Source: Piper betle (lineage: Eukaryota; Streptophyta; Magnoliopsida; Piperales; Piperaceae). Taken from it: DNA of 64,000 bases. The position numbers and the translations under genes are program-made. The first letter of the stretch is position 1, and every line of letters begins with the position of its first letter. Below the pieces are notes generated by a model. That model searched no databases. It worked only from the letters and a program-made list of their open reading frames with translations, and was not told the origin of the DNA. The stretch lies in contig JAURVB010013882.1 in assembly GCA_033002965.1 (NCBI GenBank), positions 255,501 through 319,500 on the forward strand. The letters run 5' to 3'. Shown here one piece after another: positions 45,852 to 60,590 of this stretch.

Positions 45852-48327
45852 CGATAATCTATCATATCTGATTGATTAATATATATTAGCGAAAAAATGA
45901 ATTGTTTAGTTCAAGTTTACTGGGGAAAACTGTCCTCTGCTTGTTTTCATGCGTGTCATTTTGGGATTTTGCTGTCAAAACTATCTTTGAAGGACTGGCT
46001 TCTAATGTTAGAGCTAAGATGCATTCTGATAGCTGTTTTGTTATCTAGTTTGTAATCTGGGTGGGTAATCCGGTTTGGACAAGTTTTTGAAGTTGTTTTG
46101 TGATCATAGTTTTAGTTATGGTTAATATTGTTTGGTTGTCTCGAAATTGTAAATTGAAATATTAAATTTGAAGGTTTTTTTGTATATTTAGATCTCTTGA
46201 AATTGAATAAAATAAATTCAATTTCAATGAAAATAAGTCTATTTAAAAACGTTACAAAACTATTTTCTGGTTGATATCTTCTATTTATTTATCATTCGAT
46301 TATGAACTAGCCACACCTTTGTGAATTGCTTATTTTCGGTGACATCAACAATGGATTCTTACAATGACAATAAGATGGTTGTATCTGACTGTGCTTCTGA
46401 TTATTTTAGTGGCATCCAAGTTTTGTGGAATGCCTGGGAATTGCAGAGTTGCTTATAATTAGAGCAAAAGAATGTTCCAAAAACTCCATAAATCTCTAGT
46501 ATTTGTTTGAAGAGCTCCATTGATGAGCAAACACATCTTAATCCAAATGGGTTTTACATTATATGCCTGATATTGAACGAGTCTGATTGAAACATTCCTG
46601 AGTATGTTTTTCTTCTAGATTGCACTCCTACATGAAAATGAAACTTGATAGACGGATCATGTTTCAAACTCAACCACTGCAAATTTTCTTAGCCACTTTT
46701 TGTTCATGCCCAACACCAGCCTCCTTCACCTTTCCTGTAAATATATTGCAGTCTGTAAAAAGATATTTGTAAGCGGCTCTGTTTAAGAACATAGTGCTCA
46801 ACCCTAAACTTTACGAAATATAAATAATACCACACGCAAATCATGTCTTCGCCCAATAGTTAATATAAAGTATAGATAAATGAGTAATGTTACGTGCACT
46901 ATTAAAATATTTTTCTATTTTCCCTCCTTGTATTTGATTGGCTTATTTAACGAGATACTTAGATGATGCTTATATATCAATTTTTTTAGGCTAATCAAAA
47001 TGAAGGCAGAAAAAACGGAGAAATTTTATGTGGTGCACAGAGAATTTTTAAGGATAAATTATTAGTCAGGGATCCGGACACCCCTATAAAAAATGAAGCG
47101 CTCTCAAACTTGGGAAATGCTCTCTAACAGCCTTCTTGTTGGCTCAAATTATCACAATTGGTCAAGTTTTAAAAAAATTAACAACTAGTTAAACTCTTCT
47201 AATTACGACGATTTACATAAATCAAAAAATTCTAATGCAGCATAGTTACTCTAACATTCAATAAACCAAATCCAATGCCTTCAAACTAACTCCGGTCACG
47301 TCGAGAGCATTAACTTGTAAGCGAAATGCACGTTGATTAACTCATTATTAACATCTCATAATTCATGGGAGGATTACGTAGTCAAAGCGGGGATTAGCTA
47401 ATAATAGCTTTTATTATGCAGTAGCCGTTGGGAGGTCCTTGTTTTTAGGTCCCACCGCATCCAACCAATCATATTTGTTAATTAAAACAGTAACTTTAGC
47501 TTTCGGGAACGGTAACCCAACTCCCAAAAACAAGGGACTCGGCCCACCACCATAACCGACCGTTACCCAAAATTTCCAACCAACGACCGAGACTTGTGAC
47601 CAAACTTTCCCTTTCTACCCTCCTTTAACCCCACAAATGACCATACTATTAAGATAGACTAAAAATGTTTAATTGACAGGCCCCGGTGATCAATGTTATT
47701 GTTAATATTATAATATCAATATGTGTTGTGTTTGTACCCATAGTCCCAAATTTCAAGGTTAATTTCTATTTATGATGATCATTAGTTTTGAGTTTTGCCA
47801 TGGCCTCATAGGTATTAGGAATTTTAGTAAAATATATGCAGTTTAATTTTTCTTATTAATTTTTTTAATTTATCCCACCTTAAAAAATATATACAAAAGA
47901 TTGTATCACCTTGCTTAAATTTTATGGGACGTGTAATCTCATTGTTAAAACTTGTAATGGGTTATCAAGCAATAGTATTAATGAAGTTTTTTTATTTTTC
48001 GCATGTCTATTATTTTTAAAATTTATTAATCAGCCCGCATTTTAGTCCTCTTAGGAGGCTATTTTCGGGATCTCATCTTGACCCCTTTCTCATTTAAATC
48101 GAGACCCTTTCCCGGTTCATGGTTCAAACGCAGCCGTTTTTCGCCCCCGACGATCGTCACCTCTGATCTCTCTCGAAACCATTCAATCCATTCTTTCTTC
48201 TCAAAAAAATTATCATCATTTCGAACCAAATTCTCTACTTCTGATCTCAAACCCACTCTTGAAACCCAAAATTCTGGAATTTTTTTCGCATTTTTTGGTT
48301 CCGTTTTTGGATTACAGTGAACAGTCA
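45852..48327. other. Intergenic DNA and glycosylase promoter region
   Basis: No coding region is supported. 47400-47640 is a less AT-rich stretch with CCAAT-type words (ccaaccaatcat) that could be promoter. Confidence 0.55.
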
Positions 48328-49872
48328 ATGCCGTCGACCGGACCGGTGACGTCGGCCAGACCAGTGCTCGGGCCGGGCGGGAACCGGGCCAGGTCTCCGG
48401 TACCGCCGCCGGAGAAGAGACAGCCGCTGGCCAAGCCTCCGTCGTCGGATCCGGCCGGCCGGAGCAACGTCGGCAACACCCGGCGGCCGGGCAGCTCGAG
48501 CGCTTCGGATTCGTCCGGGAGCTTGTCTCCGGTCAGGCCGCGGAGCTTGCACCCTCCGGCGACGCGGAGGAGGGCGTCGCCGGCTTCTGCTGTGCCCGTT
48601 CTTCCCGCAATTGTTGGCGAGAGGAAGAGGTGTGCTTGGATCACGCCGCAGTCTGGTATGATGATGTCAACGAAAAAGGAGCAAACTTTAGCCGAGCTAG
48701 AGTGTTCTTCCTCTGTTTCTGTTCTGAAAATGGTTGTGTTCGTTTGGTTGATTTCATGGCAGACCCACTTCACATTTCGTTCCACGACGAGGAATGGGGG
48801 GTGCCTGCGCGGGACGACAAGAAGCTGTTTGAGCTGCTCGTGTTGGCCGAAGCGTTTGGTGAGTTGAGCTGGCCGACCATTCTCCATAACAGAGATACTT
48901 TCAGGTTTTTGCTACTCAATCTTTATAATTAATTCAGTTGTTTCAGTTGGTCGATTGGAGCGTGCATGATTAGTTGATGTGAATTTTGATGTGCTTTGTT
49001 GCAGGAAGATGTTTGATGGTTTTGATGTTGTTTCCGTAGCTCAATTTACGGATAAGAAGTTGGCATCCTTGAAGGAATGCGGGTGTTTATTGTCTGAACC
49101 AAAGCTCCGTGCAGTGGTGGAGAATGCTAAATTGATTGTCAAGGTGTGCATAATTCAATTTGTAAGCAGTTGTTGGTCTGTATAGTTTTCTGGGTTTTTT
49201 GTGTAGAAAAAAGCAGCATGAGCCTGCTAGCTACTTAGTCTGACCTTTGTTATGAATTGTGATGCCTGTTTACTAAAGACTAGTTGTTGAGTGGTTGAGT
49301 GTTCTTCATCAATTTTTCTGAAAATGAATTATATTGGCCTGAGTTGCATGGATGCATTGCCATTTGCCACAAAAGAAATTGACTCAAGAAGATTAGTTTG
49401 CTCTTTGCTCTACTTGATGACAATAGTATTATAGGGGATGGCCCCTACTTGTAACCAAATTTACATCTGAATTCAGAAAAACAATTTAGAAACAGTTGGC
49501 TATGGCAATGATTTCTAATTGAACTCGTTATGATATGTTTGTTTTCAGATCATGGAAGAGGTAGGTTCTTTCACCAACTACTGCTGGAACTTTGTAAAAC
49601 ACAAACCAGTTGTGACTGCATTCAAATACCCTCGCCAAGTGCCTGCGAAGACGCCAAGAGCAGATGCTATGAGCAAGGATATGATGAGAAGGGGTTTCCG
49701 ATATGTTGGACCGACAATCATCTACTCGTTCATGCAAGCATCTGGGATTGTGAATGATCATCTTGTTGGCTGTTTTAGGCACAAAGAGTGTTGCTCTAGC
49801 GGAGGACAGTATGAACTCGGAACTGAAAAAGTGGATATGTTGGTGAAAGCTGTGGAGGAGATTTCTTTGTGA
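48328..49872 (+). CDS. DNA-3-methyladenine glycosylase I (TAG family)
   Basis: Base-excision repair enzyme that removes 3-methyladenine from DNA in the nucleus or an organelle. Exons 48328-48655, 48763-48904, 49005-49143 and 49549-49872 join in phase to 310 residues with no frame break. The first ~100 residues are a Pro/Ser/Arg-rich extension typical of plant forms. The catalytic domain begins ERKRCAWITPQS-D-P and continues HISFHDEEWGVPARDDKKLF, which supplies the conserved Cys and His of the zinc snap motif. Next come FELLVLAEAFGELSWPTIL (region of the base-recognition Glu), YPRQVPAKTPRADAMSKD and RRGFRYVGPTIIYSFMQASG-I-V-N-D-H-L-V-G-C, supplying the second zinc His and Cys. The start is the first in-frame ATG with a GC-rich context. 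Confidence 0.95.
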
Positions 49873-50676
49873 GGTGTAGAAGTGCATGCTGAGGTTACTG
49901 ATGTAATTCATAGGTATTGAATTGTGGTTTTTCTTTCCTGTATACAATCATAGATTCTATGATCTATTAATTGGCTTGTAGTAAAATTTCTAACAAATAT
50001 TTATACATTTTGGCAATATCACTCTATTTCTTCTTCTTCTTCTTCTTCATTCAAAGTTATTCAGAGTTCGTGATATCTCGTTGTGCATTGATCATGATCT
50101 ATACTCGAGCTTTTATCATAAAAGTACATATTATCCATAATTAAAATTTTTTTCTTTCGAAAATGAAATAAGTCAACTCTCGATTGAAAGTACATGATTA
50201 AATACAAAATTAGACCACCTTGAGACACATGTTAATTTACATTTCCCTACCAATTCACCGTCAAAGATTATTATGTTCTTATTTTTTAAAATCTATTTTA
50301 CATTCAATTTATTGAATTATTATAATGTCTTCGCGTGCATTATATTTTTAACGCATGCATGCTTGTCACCTCTACCTTGTCGATTTATATTCGTAACTGT
50401 ATATTCTCTCTTTAAAAACATCCGGTAAAATATTTTGTTTTATAGAATAAAATAAAATTTTACAATTCTTCCATAAAATTTATCTTTCAAGCCAGTTTTA
50501 TTATTTTCATCTAAACAGTATTATTATTATTTTTTATCATTTTTTCTCCCCGAATGTAAAAATAAAAAAAGGATAAAAGCTAACCAGCGGGCCACGGAAG
50601 AAAGCAAGTCCTTCACTGCAAAAAAAGAGAGGTGAGGCGCCAATCACCGCACTCTCCACCTCAAAACCCTACTCCC
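49873..50676. other. Intergenic DNA between glycosylase and SWIB genes
   Basis: Contains a TTC microsatellite (about 50030-50048) and AT-rich DNA; no gene. Confidence 0.6.
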
Positions 50677-53600
50677 ATGGCCGCCCTGCCCGTACTCTCC
50701 TCCACCGTCGCCGTCTCCGTCGCCTTCAACTCCTCCTCCTCCTCCGGCTTCGACCGCCGCCCGAGCTCCGCCGTCTTCTGCGCGGTCTCCAAGCCCGCCA
50801 CCGCCGAGGCCGGCACCCGCCGGCCCCGCGGCATCATGAAAGCCAAGCCCGTCTCCCCGGCCATGCATGAGTTCCTCGGCGTGCCCGAGATGGCCCGCAC
50901 GCAGGCCCTCAAGCATATCTGGGCCTATATCAAGCAGCACAACTTGCAGGTCTCTCTACTCTCTCTCTCTCTCTCTCTCTTTTGTTCATATTTTCTATAT
51001 GGAGCTACTATTGTTGTTTTCCTGTTTCTGTGATGATTGAGGCTGGCTCTTGGTTATTATGGCTTATGTGATAAAGTTTCAAGCGTTGAGCTTTTGGACA
51101 CATATGGCGTGCAAGTCAAACGTTTTCATGTAGCTAGGTAGAGATTGCAATGTAGGCAATGAGGAGTTTGTTTGCGTGGATTGTAGGAAGGTGCTATTCT
51201 TCTTTGTTATTAGTGTTATATAGATTATTAAGTTGATGAATGAATGAATGCCTGAATAGTGCACAAGGTATTGTACTGGTGAATTCCATTTACTTTTTGT
51301 TTTTACTAGGTCCTAGGTCTTGATAACCAATGCTGTTTTTAGGGCTTTTACCTCAAGTGCTTCCCTGTTTGAGCTTGTCATTTACCGTGTGTTATTTCAA
51401 AGGGTGTAGCCATTATTAGAGATAAGAGGGAGGATATAATTGTAAATTGAGTATGTTTTAATTTCTACTGTTGTAACGATTACTTAGAGTATCTTGTAGC
51501 TCAAGTTTTCTAAACCTTTCTCATGATTGTGTATATACTGGCTTAATGCCAAGATTAATACAAAATATATACAATTCTCAACATGGTATTGGAGCTCCCA
51601 GATCTGGGGTTTGGGGAATGATCTAGGGGCGTCGCCGGAGTTCGGCGCGAAGCCTGCAATTCGTCATTTCTCGTCCAAGCTTGCTTTCGTGGCAGAAGTC
51701 ACTACATCAATCCTCTGTTTTGTACAATCCTCTGTTTGCTACTTCAATTTTGGTTTGATTTTTTTACTTCAGGATTCTGATCTCTTTAAAGAAGAACATT
51801 GAGTTTGTCTTCGAAGCTGTTGATGTAGTGTTTCCAGGATGTCTCTGCTTCTGATTTGATCAAGGTTTCACTGTTTAAGTCTCATCAGATTTTTGTTTAT
51901 CATTTGTGTTGCTTGTATTGATCTGTAGCATTCAGATTGTCTTCCTGCTTATGCATTAAGTAGATATGGCAAATGATCAAGTTGATGATTCCACTCACGT
52001 TTATCTGAGAGGAAATTCTCTTGAGCAAAACACTTCATCGATGATGCCTGATTTCTTGAGGTTTTCCATAGATCCATATTTGCAGTTTCAATGGCAAATA
52101 ATGTTTGGTAATCCAACCTGTACATGTCAATCATCTGCATCAAATGCTATATTTCTAAACTCTTCACTTTGTTATCCATATCCTATTCATGTTCATGCCC
52201 CCTTGTTTGTAACAATTTGGCTAAACATGAAGAACTTTTTGCTCTGGGAATCCCAAATCTTGAATCTGATTGAATCACAGAATTGTATTGGATTCATTGA
52301 TGGATCTATCCCTTCTCCCTTTCATATTGGTTTCTCTGATTCAATTATTGTTAATAGTGATTTTATGGCGTGGAAAGAGACTGATAAATTTGATAAAGGG
52401 ATGGATAATTGGTTCATTGAGTGAGGAAATTACTCGTCAAGTTGGTTTAGACATTGCTGCAGATGTGTAGAAATCATTAAAGGACAGTTTCAACAAGAAA
52501 GACCATGGACAAAGAGTTAACATTGCATCATCAGTTGGAAATGTTACGAAGAGACAACTGTGAATCTCTTAATGATTATCTTCTGAAATACAAGGCAATT
52601 TGTGATAAATTAGCTGCAATTGACAGCCACTGAGGGAGGATAGAAAATCATTCTAGTTGTTGAATGGTTTAGGAGCGAATTATCATATGTTCACCATTAT
52701 GACCTTGCGGCCACCATTACCTGATTACACTGACCTTTTATCAATGTTGCATAGCTATGAATCAAGGATCCTACTTCAGGACTCTAATATGGTGGCACAG
52801 CAAGTTGCATTTGCTGCAAACAAGCATCCAAAGGCAAAATCCAATGCTTAGAATTTTACCTTGAAAAATCGAGGTTTTGGATCTGCTGCTGTGACAAATT
52901 CCTTGGCTTCAGAACTAGCAAACAAGCTAACTATTAATGTTGATTCAAGTAAATTTGTTTTTCAACCTGTCAAGACTGATGAAAAACTCAAAGAAGCTTT
53001 ACGCAAGTTTAAAACAGTTTGTCAAATCTGTCGCAAGCCAGGGCACATTGCTTTTAAATGTTTCAAAAGAAACAAGGATTTTAAGGGAAAACAATCATCA
53101 GATGAAGGGAAGAATGCTTAACATGCTTTGAATGCTTTCCAAGCTCAGAATGTTGATGTCAATCAATAATTACCTGACTCAGATCTGTCCTCTTATATGA
53201 CTGGTAACTTTTCTCTATTTGATGAATATATGTGGTATGATAAATCAGATGTGTTTATCGGTGATGGAAAATAGTTAGCTATTGAACACATTGGTTCTGT
53301 TAGTCTCTATACTTCTTTTGGATTAGTAAAACTAACAAATGTGTTGCATGTGCCTTCTTTTCAACAAAACTTGCTGTCCATTAGCCAGTTCACCTCTGAA
53401 CATAATTGTTTCTTTCATTTTAATTCTGAGGGATTCAATGCTATTGACAGAGGATCTGGAAGAGTGATTCTTTCTGGCACTTGATCAAGCTTCATTTACA
53501 CTATCAGTTCTGGACAACATTTTGGGTTTTATTCAAACTGACTAAAGAAGACTTCAAACTTGCTTTAGCATTTCAAACTTGGCCATTGTTCTTTTGATAC

Positions 53601-56600
53601 TCTTAAAGTTTTGAAGACTCAACGGCTTATACAAACTACATTAGAAGATTTTGCTTCTACTGTTTGTAGTAGCCGTCTATTAGCAAAGTCTACCAAATTA
53701 CCATTTTTAAATACTGTTTCTAGATCTGAAGTTCCTTTTCATAAAGTCTATTGTGATTTGTGGGGACTAGTTCCTATGATGTCTACTGATAAATTCAGAT
53801 ATTTTGTTATATTTGTTGATGATTGTACTAGGTTTATGTGGTTTTATCTCTATATAATAAATCTAGTTTCTTCATTATTTTTAAGATGTTTGAGAATCTT
53901 GTTGACAGACAGTTTTCTGCCAAAATAAAGTGCCTTCAAACTGATGGAGGGGGAGAGTTTACAGGACATGTCTTGCAAAAATATTTGGCTGAGAAAGGGA
54001 TTTTACAGCAAGTTACTTGCCCTCGTACTCTTGAACAAAATGGAGTTACTGAATGTCGACACAGATCCATTGTAGAGATAGGTTTAGCTCAGTTGTTTCA
54101 CAGCAAAATGCCAAATGAACTTTGGGTATATAGTTTTCAAACTGCTATTTATGTGCTCAACAAAAGGCCATCATCTACTCTGGTGAATAATTCATCTCCA
54201 TTTTTTGAACTATTCAAAAGAGAGCCCGAGTATTCTTCTTTACGAATGTTTGACTATGGTTGTTATCCATGTCTTCAAGCATATAACACAAATAAGCTTC
54301 AGCCACGATCTCATCCATGTGTTTTCTTAGGGTATAAGACATCCTATAAGGGCTATGTGTGCTACAATGTTTAGACAAGAAGAACTTGTATATCTCGGCA
54401 TGTGATTTTGGTTTTTCCTTTTGCTGACATAGCTTATAGTCCATCTCTTCCATCCTCACAAGCACGATTCAACACCTATCTAGCCTATGTTCCTTTATCC
54501 ACTCTGCCACAACCTGCTACAAGGCAAGAAAAATTCAGTTCACTTGCTCAAGAAAATCAGCATGTGTCTCCTATTCAATCTGTTTCTCCTACTGATGATA
54601 ATGGAGAAAGTAGTCTTAGTCTTCAAGAGAATGTTGTCTCGATTCAAACTTCCTCTACATCTGAGTGTGTACCAGGTTATTCAATGATCAAAAGGTCAAA
54701 AGCAGGTATAATAAAGCCAAATTCGAAATATGCTTTGAACACTGCTCTTGAAGATGTCATTGGGACCTAGTACTGTGATGGCAACATTATCACACCTTGG
54801 ATGGTTAAAAGGCTACGCAAGAGGAACTAACTGCATTGGAAGAAAATGACACATTGGAACTTGTTGATAAAGCAAGCGGGTTTTTAAAGTTAAATATAAT
54901 GCTAATAATACTAATGAGAAATTGAAAGCTCGTTTAGTTGCAAAAGGTTATAATCAGCCGCAAGGAGTTGATTATTTGGAGACGTTTTCACCTGTTGTGA
55001 AGCCAACTATTGTGAGGCTTGTTTTATCTCTTGCTGCAATTAAGAATTTGTATGTGCATTAGATGGATGTTAAGTACGCATTCCTGAATGGTGAGTTACA
55101 TGAAGTTGTGTACATTTTCAGCCACCAGGGTTTAAAATGTGTTGTATCCTAATGCTGTTTGCAGCTTAACAAGGCATTATATGGCCTCAAGTAGGCACTG
55201 AGAGCCTAGTTCAATAGGTTTGGCTCTTTTCTCTTTTCTCAGGGGTTTCTTTCTAGTGATGCAGATTCTTATTTATTTGTCTTGAAAGAAGATGATAACA
55301 TTGTTATTCCTCTGCTATATGTTGATAACATGTTAATTACCGGAAACGCCTCTCATCTAGTAGACAATTTTTGGTTCAACTCCACTAGGAGTTTGCCATG
55401 AAGGATCTTGGATAGGTTCACCATTTTCTTGGTATTCAAGTGCAAACTGTTTCATTAGGTCTCTTCTTGTCTCTAAAGAGGTATGCTCTGAAGATACTCC
55501 AGAAAGCAGGTCTGATGGATTGTAAACCATTGTCAATGCCTATGGTTAGTAAGCTTCATCCTCTAGAGACTTCTCCTCTAATCAGCAATCCAACTCTGTA
55601 TAGGGAGATAGTTGGTTCACTACAATACTTAACATTTACAAGACTTGATATTATGTTTGTTGTTAATTGGGTATGTCAACATATGCACAATCCTACTGAA
55701 TTTCATCTTGCTCAAGTGAAGTGAATTCTGCGATATGTGGAGGGTACATTGGAGACAGTCAGATCCTTACTGCTAACACAGACTTTCAACTCTCTGTCTA
55801 TTTGGATGTAGATTGGGCAGGTTGTCCAACTACGAGAAGGTCTACTACAGGATATTGTACCTTTGTTGACGCTAATTGCATCTCATGGTCCTCTAAGAAA
55901 CAACCAACTGTTTCCGGGTCGAGCACGAAAGCTGAATATTGTGCCATGGCAGTTGCTGCAGCTGAACTTAATTGGATCACATATTTTCTCTTAGATCTTC
56001 ACATACTTCAACCTACTGTTCTTTTTCTTTATTGTGATAATCTCAATGCCTTGTTTCTATCTGTGAATCCTGTCTTTCGTGCTCGTACTACGCATGTAGA
56101 AATTGATTATCACTTTGTTAGGGAACAAGTTGCTCTTAAGAAGCTAGAAACGAGGCATCTCTCCACAACAGAGCAACCTGCCGACATCTTCACCAAGGAA
56201 TTCCTGATTCAGCCTTTCTCTAGAATTTTGTTCAAGCTTGGAATTGTAACAATGTCCAGCTTGATGGGGGGTATTAGAGATAAGAGTGAGGATATAATTG
56301 CAAATTGAGTATGTTTTAATTTCTGCTGTTGTAACGATTACTTAGAGTATCTTGTAGGTTAAGATTTCTAAACCTTTCTCATGATTGTATATATATTGGC
56401 TTAATGCCAAGATTAATACAAGGTACACGCAATTCTCAACAGCTATCTTCTATGTCATGCTAGTTATGGTCTTCTTTGTGACCATGATAAGACAAATTAA
56501 AACAGTGAAAGGCAAGTTTGGGGGGATTTTGATTTCATTTGGAAGTAAAAATTTTGTTTTGAAGTGAATTGTAAAGTACACTTGTTAATGGTTATGGTTT

Positions 56601-57059
56601 GAAGTACTATTGAAAGCTGTAAAGGGCTAGAGGACATTTGTTATGAAGTAATCCATGCCTTGATGTTTTGGAGAATGTATGTATAAAAATGCTTATGTTT
56701 ACAAACGTACGAATGGCATTCCCAATGTACATGACGCGTAGGTGCTTTTGATAATTATATGTTTTTTCCCCAAAGTATACATGGTCGAGCATCCATCCTT
56801 TTTGGTAAGTTTGTTCCATTTGGGCAAAATGCCTTCTATATCAATTAGTTCTACATGTATTTTTCAATCTCCTTTTGAAACCCGTTGAATTTTTTGTAGA
56901 ATTAGAACTCATATATGTATGTTTTTCTCTAAGCAGGATCCCGAGGACAAAAAGATTATCATATGTGACGATAAGCTGAAGAAGATATTTGTGGGTAAAG
57001 AGCGAGTTGGATTTCTGGAAATATCCAAGCTACTCAATCCTCACTTTCTGAAAGAGTAA
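50677..57059 (+). CDS. Small SWIB/MDM2-domain protein, probably organelle-targeted
   Basis: Two coding exons, 50677-50949 and 56937-57059, joined in phase 0 to 131 residues. Residues 1-45 are Ala/Ser/Arg-rich with few acids, like a plastid or mitochondrial transit peptide. The SWIB fold covers about 48-131: [36 protein letters not shown], then [36 protein letters not shown]. Stand-alone SWIB proteins of this size in plants are linked to nucleoids or chromatin; the exact role here is unknown. The intron between NLQ and DPED is about 6 kb because a Copia element (51414-56441) sits in it, in the same orientation. Splice sites are intact, so the gene can still function if the intron is removed. 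Confidence 0.93.
51414..51583 (+). repeat. 5' LTR of the SWIB-intron Copia element
   Basis: 170 bp, starts TATTAGAGATAAGAG and ends CAATTCTCAACA. About 13 mismatches to the 3' LTR by eye (roughly 92 percent identity), so the insertion is not recent. Confidence 0.9.
56272..56441 (+). repeat. 3' LTR of the SWIB-intron Copia element
   Basis: Same length and ends as the 5' LTR. Both begin TA rather than the usual TG and end CA. Confidence 0.9.
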
Positions 57060-57636
57060 TCTCTTCTAAAGGTATCCGATGGGTTTTTTTGTAAATGGAA
57101 GCTTTTTGCTAGGTGTTAAGGTTTGGACAAAATGCTCTATCAGGAAATTTACTCTTGAAAAGAACTGCTCGACTAGGCTGTCTGTCATGCTGGCAGCACT
57201 AATATTTCACCTAGTTCTGCTTGTTGACCTCATTTTGTCCAAACATCGCAGCTCTTGACTAGATTAATATTGTGTTCAAACATCCCTAAAATATTTCACG
57301 GCAATGTGGTTCCTGCTTTTGTATTTGATGTGTGTCGTGGCAATTGATATTCACGGTTTTAAAAAGAATTGATTCTTAACAAATCCGATGCTTGAACATT
57401 GTTCTCAGAGCATGCCGCAATTCTATTTGCTTCATACTTGGGATGTTTTGGCTTGCTATAATATGTGTATCGTCATGTTTCATGTTCGGTTTCTACTATG
57501 GGATCAGCCATAGATTCATCATTTTACTCACTTCAACGTGGCCGTTACAGATGAAAACAAGCAAACCAACTGACAAGGGCAAAAGCTTATTCAAGAAGAA
57601 GATTCACTTATATAGGTCGGGTTCTCCTTCCTTTAT
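57060..57636. other. Tail-to-tail spacer between SWIB and reductase genes
   Basis: 3' UTRs of the convergent genes; no separate gene supported. Confidence 0.6.
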
Positions 57637-58945
<1,309 letters not shown>

Positions 58946-59006
58946 CTTGGCTAGCTCTGTCTTATGTTAACCTTGTGTGTAGCAGGGGCTGTGTGCACCA
59001 GTATGT

Positions 59007-59014
59007 CTATATAG
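59007..59014 (-). promoter_or_regulatory. TATA box of the reductase gene
   Basis: CTATATAG, a near-ideal plant TATA box, about 65 bases upstream of the start codon on the minus strand, directly next to a GA/CT repeat (59013-59024). Confidence 0.6.
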
Positions 59015-59024
59015 AGAGAGAGAG

Positions 59025-60590
59025 ACTGGTTGATCAGATTGTGTGGTGTATAAAACAAGAGGGTTTTTCTGTGAAGAAAGAAGGGCTTTGACTAAAAAGA
59101 GATAGGTGCAGCGCATGGAGAAGAAACGACAAATCAAATGGCCACGCACAGCTCAGTCTGTGCTTTGTTTTCTCTTAAAAGATTTGGTGTTGTCGGGAAA
59201 ATGGTGCGGCTGCTATTTTGGATTGCTGTCAGACCAGCCATTTTCCATTTTACCGGCATCTGATGGGGTATTCGTGACGCAGGACACCGGTTGATCTGCG
59301 GATTGTTTCAAGCCAATAATTTTCTCCATGGGTCTATTTCTATTGTGAGAAAGACAATATAATTACTTATTTGGTATGAAAAAATATGTAAAAAATAAAA
59401 ATTTATTCTCTTTGAAGATGGAATATCTGGAGAGCTTTAAGAGGTAATGGCTGCATAGTGTGAGTCTTTCTCAACCTGGGAAACATAATACTAGTCAGTA
59501 GTTGCACAAGCCCCGGGTGATAAATAGTAAATTAACTTTTAATAAAAAATAAAAACAAGTAAATTCATAGACATGTAACCTGCAAAAGAATGCTAAGGTA
59601 AGTCATTCTTACTCCCATTTTCTAATTTCAGGTGCATTTTCTCTCCGCTGATTCATCCTTCCCGAATCTCAAACAAGTTCCCCATCTTGTTTTCTCAGAT
59701 GCTAGCTCTTGTTTCTTGTCATCATGTGTGTTGCTGATTTATGCATTCATAGCGAGCAAGAGCATTAATATTCTGCCCATCCAAAATTAATTTTACATGC
59801 TAGATATTAGGACTCGCAAACCTACAATTTGGGAAGTTTTACTGGACCTTGGATGGTACAAATTGCAGGTATACATAAAGTGAGTATGCCGTGCTGGATC
59901 AAACTGTGTCGAATGATGAAGTAGAATCAAAACTCTCTTGTAAAATGTCAGGATTGGTCATTGGTTGATTGAAACTTACTTGACCATGCAGGTATATCAT
60001 GAGGAACAAATTTGGTGACGCCGGTGGGGCCGTCAATGCTATGCTCGGCGTCCCCATCTGCGTCACTCCCGGGCATTGCCAATTACGGCTCTATCATGAA
60101 CCTGTCACCCCCATTGTACCATCAATATTTCATTGTTTTGTGAATGGGCAACCAGGCCTGTAAAGAAAGAGACTTCTTACCTCGCTTTATCTCCCTTAAC
60201 GACATAAAAAAATTGATCAAATTTTATTGAAAGTGATTTATAATGATCATTTATCAAAAAATGACTCTAATTATCAAATGATTAAACAATCGGGATCAAT
60301 TTACTTTTGATCAGTCAATGGTTGGAAGGCCTGGGAATACATGAACCATGCATTTGATTTACCTGGTTCTGATAATTTACACCTCTTCTTTATTCTAACA
60401 GATTGTAAATATATTTTAAAGATTTTCCTCCTAATTAATTTCTGTAGACTTCATCTTCGTTTTTATCTTACTAGATTATAACTATATTATACAAATTTTC
60501 CTCTTGTAATTCTTGTAACTAATTTCTTGATATGTACTATATTTATATTTGAATAGAAAAACACTCGGTAAGAAGAGTTTATTTATTTCA
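59025..60590. other. Intergenic DNA with one exon-like open stretch
   Basis: Mostly featureless. A probable LTR tail of the second Copia element may lie in 60380-60590, but its start cannot be fixed without the 3' LTR. Confidence 0.45.
59999..60163 (+). other. Unassigned 54-codon GC-rich open stretch
   Basis: Begins MRNKFGDAGGAVNAMLGVPI and continues C-V-T-P-G-H-C. It follows an acceptor-like accatgcag (59983-59991) and is GC-rich against AT-rich flanks. It looks like one exon of a broken or unrecognised gene; no partner exons were found. Confidence 0.3.

Larger units (their letters stand above)
51414..56441 (+). mobile_element. Complete but inactive Ty1/Copia LTR retrotransposon in the SWIB intron
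   Basis: 5.0 kb with two 170 bp LTRs and flanking 5 bp sequences GCCAT (51409-51413) and GCTAT (56442-56446), probably a target duplication with one change. The primer site TGGTATTGGAGC at 51584 resembles the initiator-Met type; a purine tract (GATGGGGGG) ends at 56271. Gag spans about 51966-53121 with a CCHC knuckle at 53020-53061. Protease remnants lie near 53170-53230, the integrase core near 53740-54370, reverse transcriptase about 54880-55440 and RNase H about 55720-56260 ([19 protein letters not shown]). Many stops and frame breaks interrupt it, and the reverse transcriptase Y-x-D-D box reads Y-V-D-N (55318-55329). The Copia order (integrase before reverse transcriptase) is clear. Confidence 0.92.
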
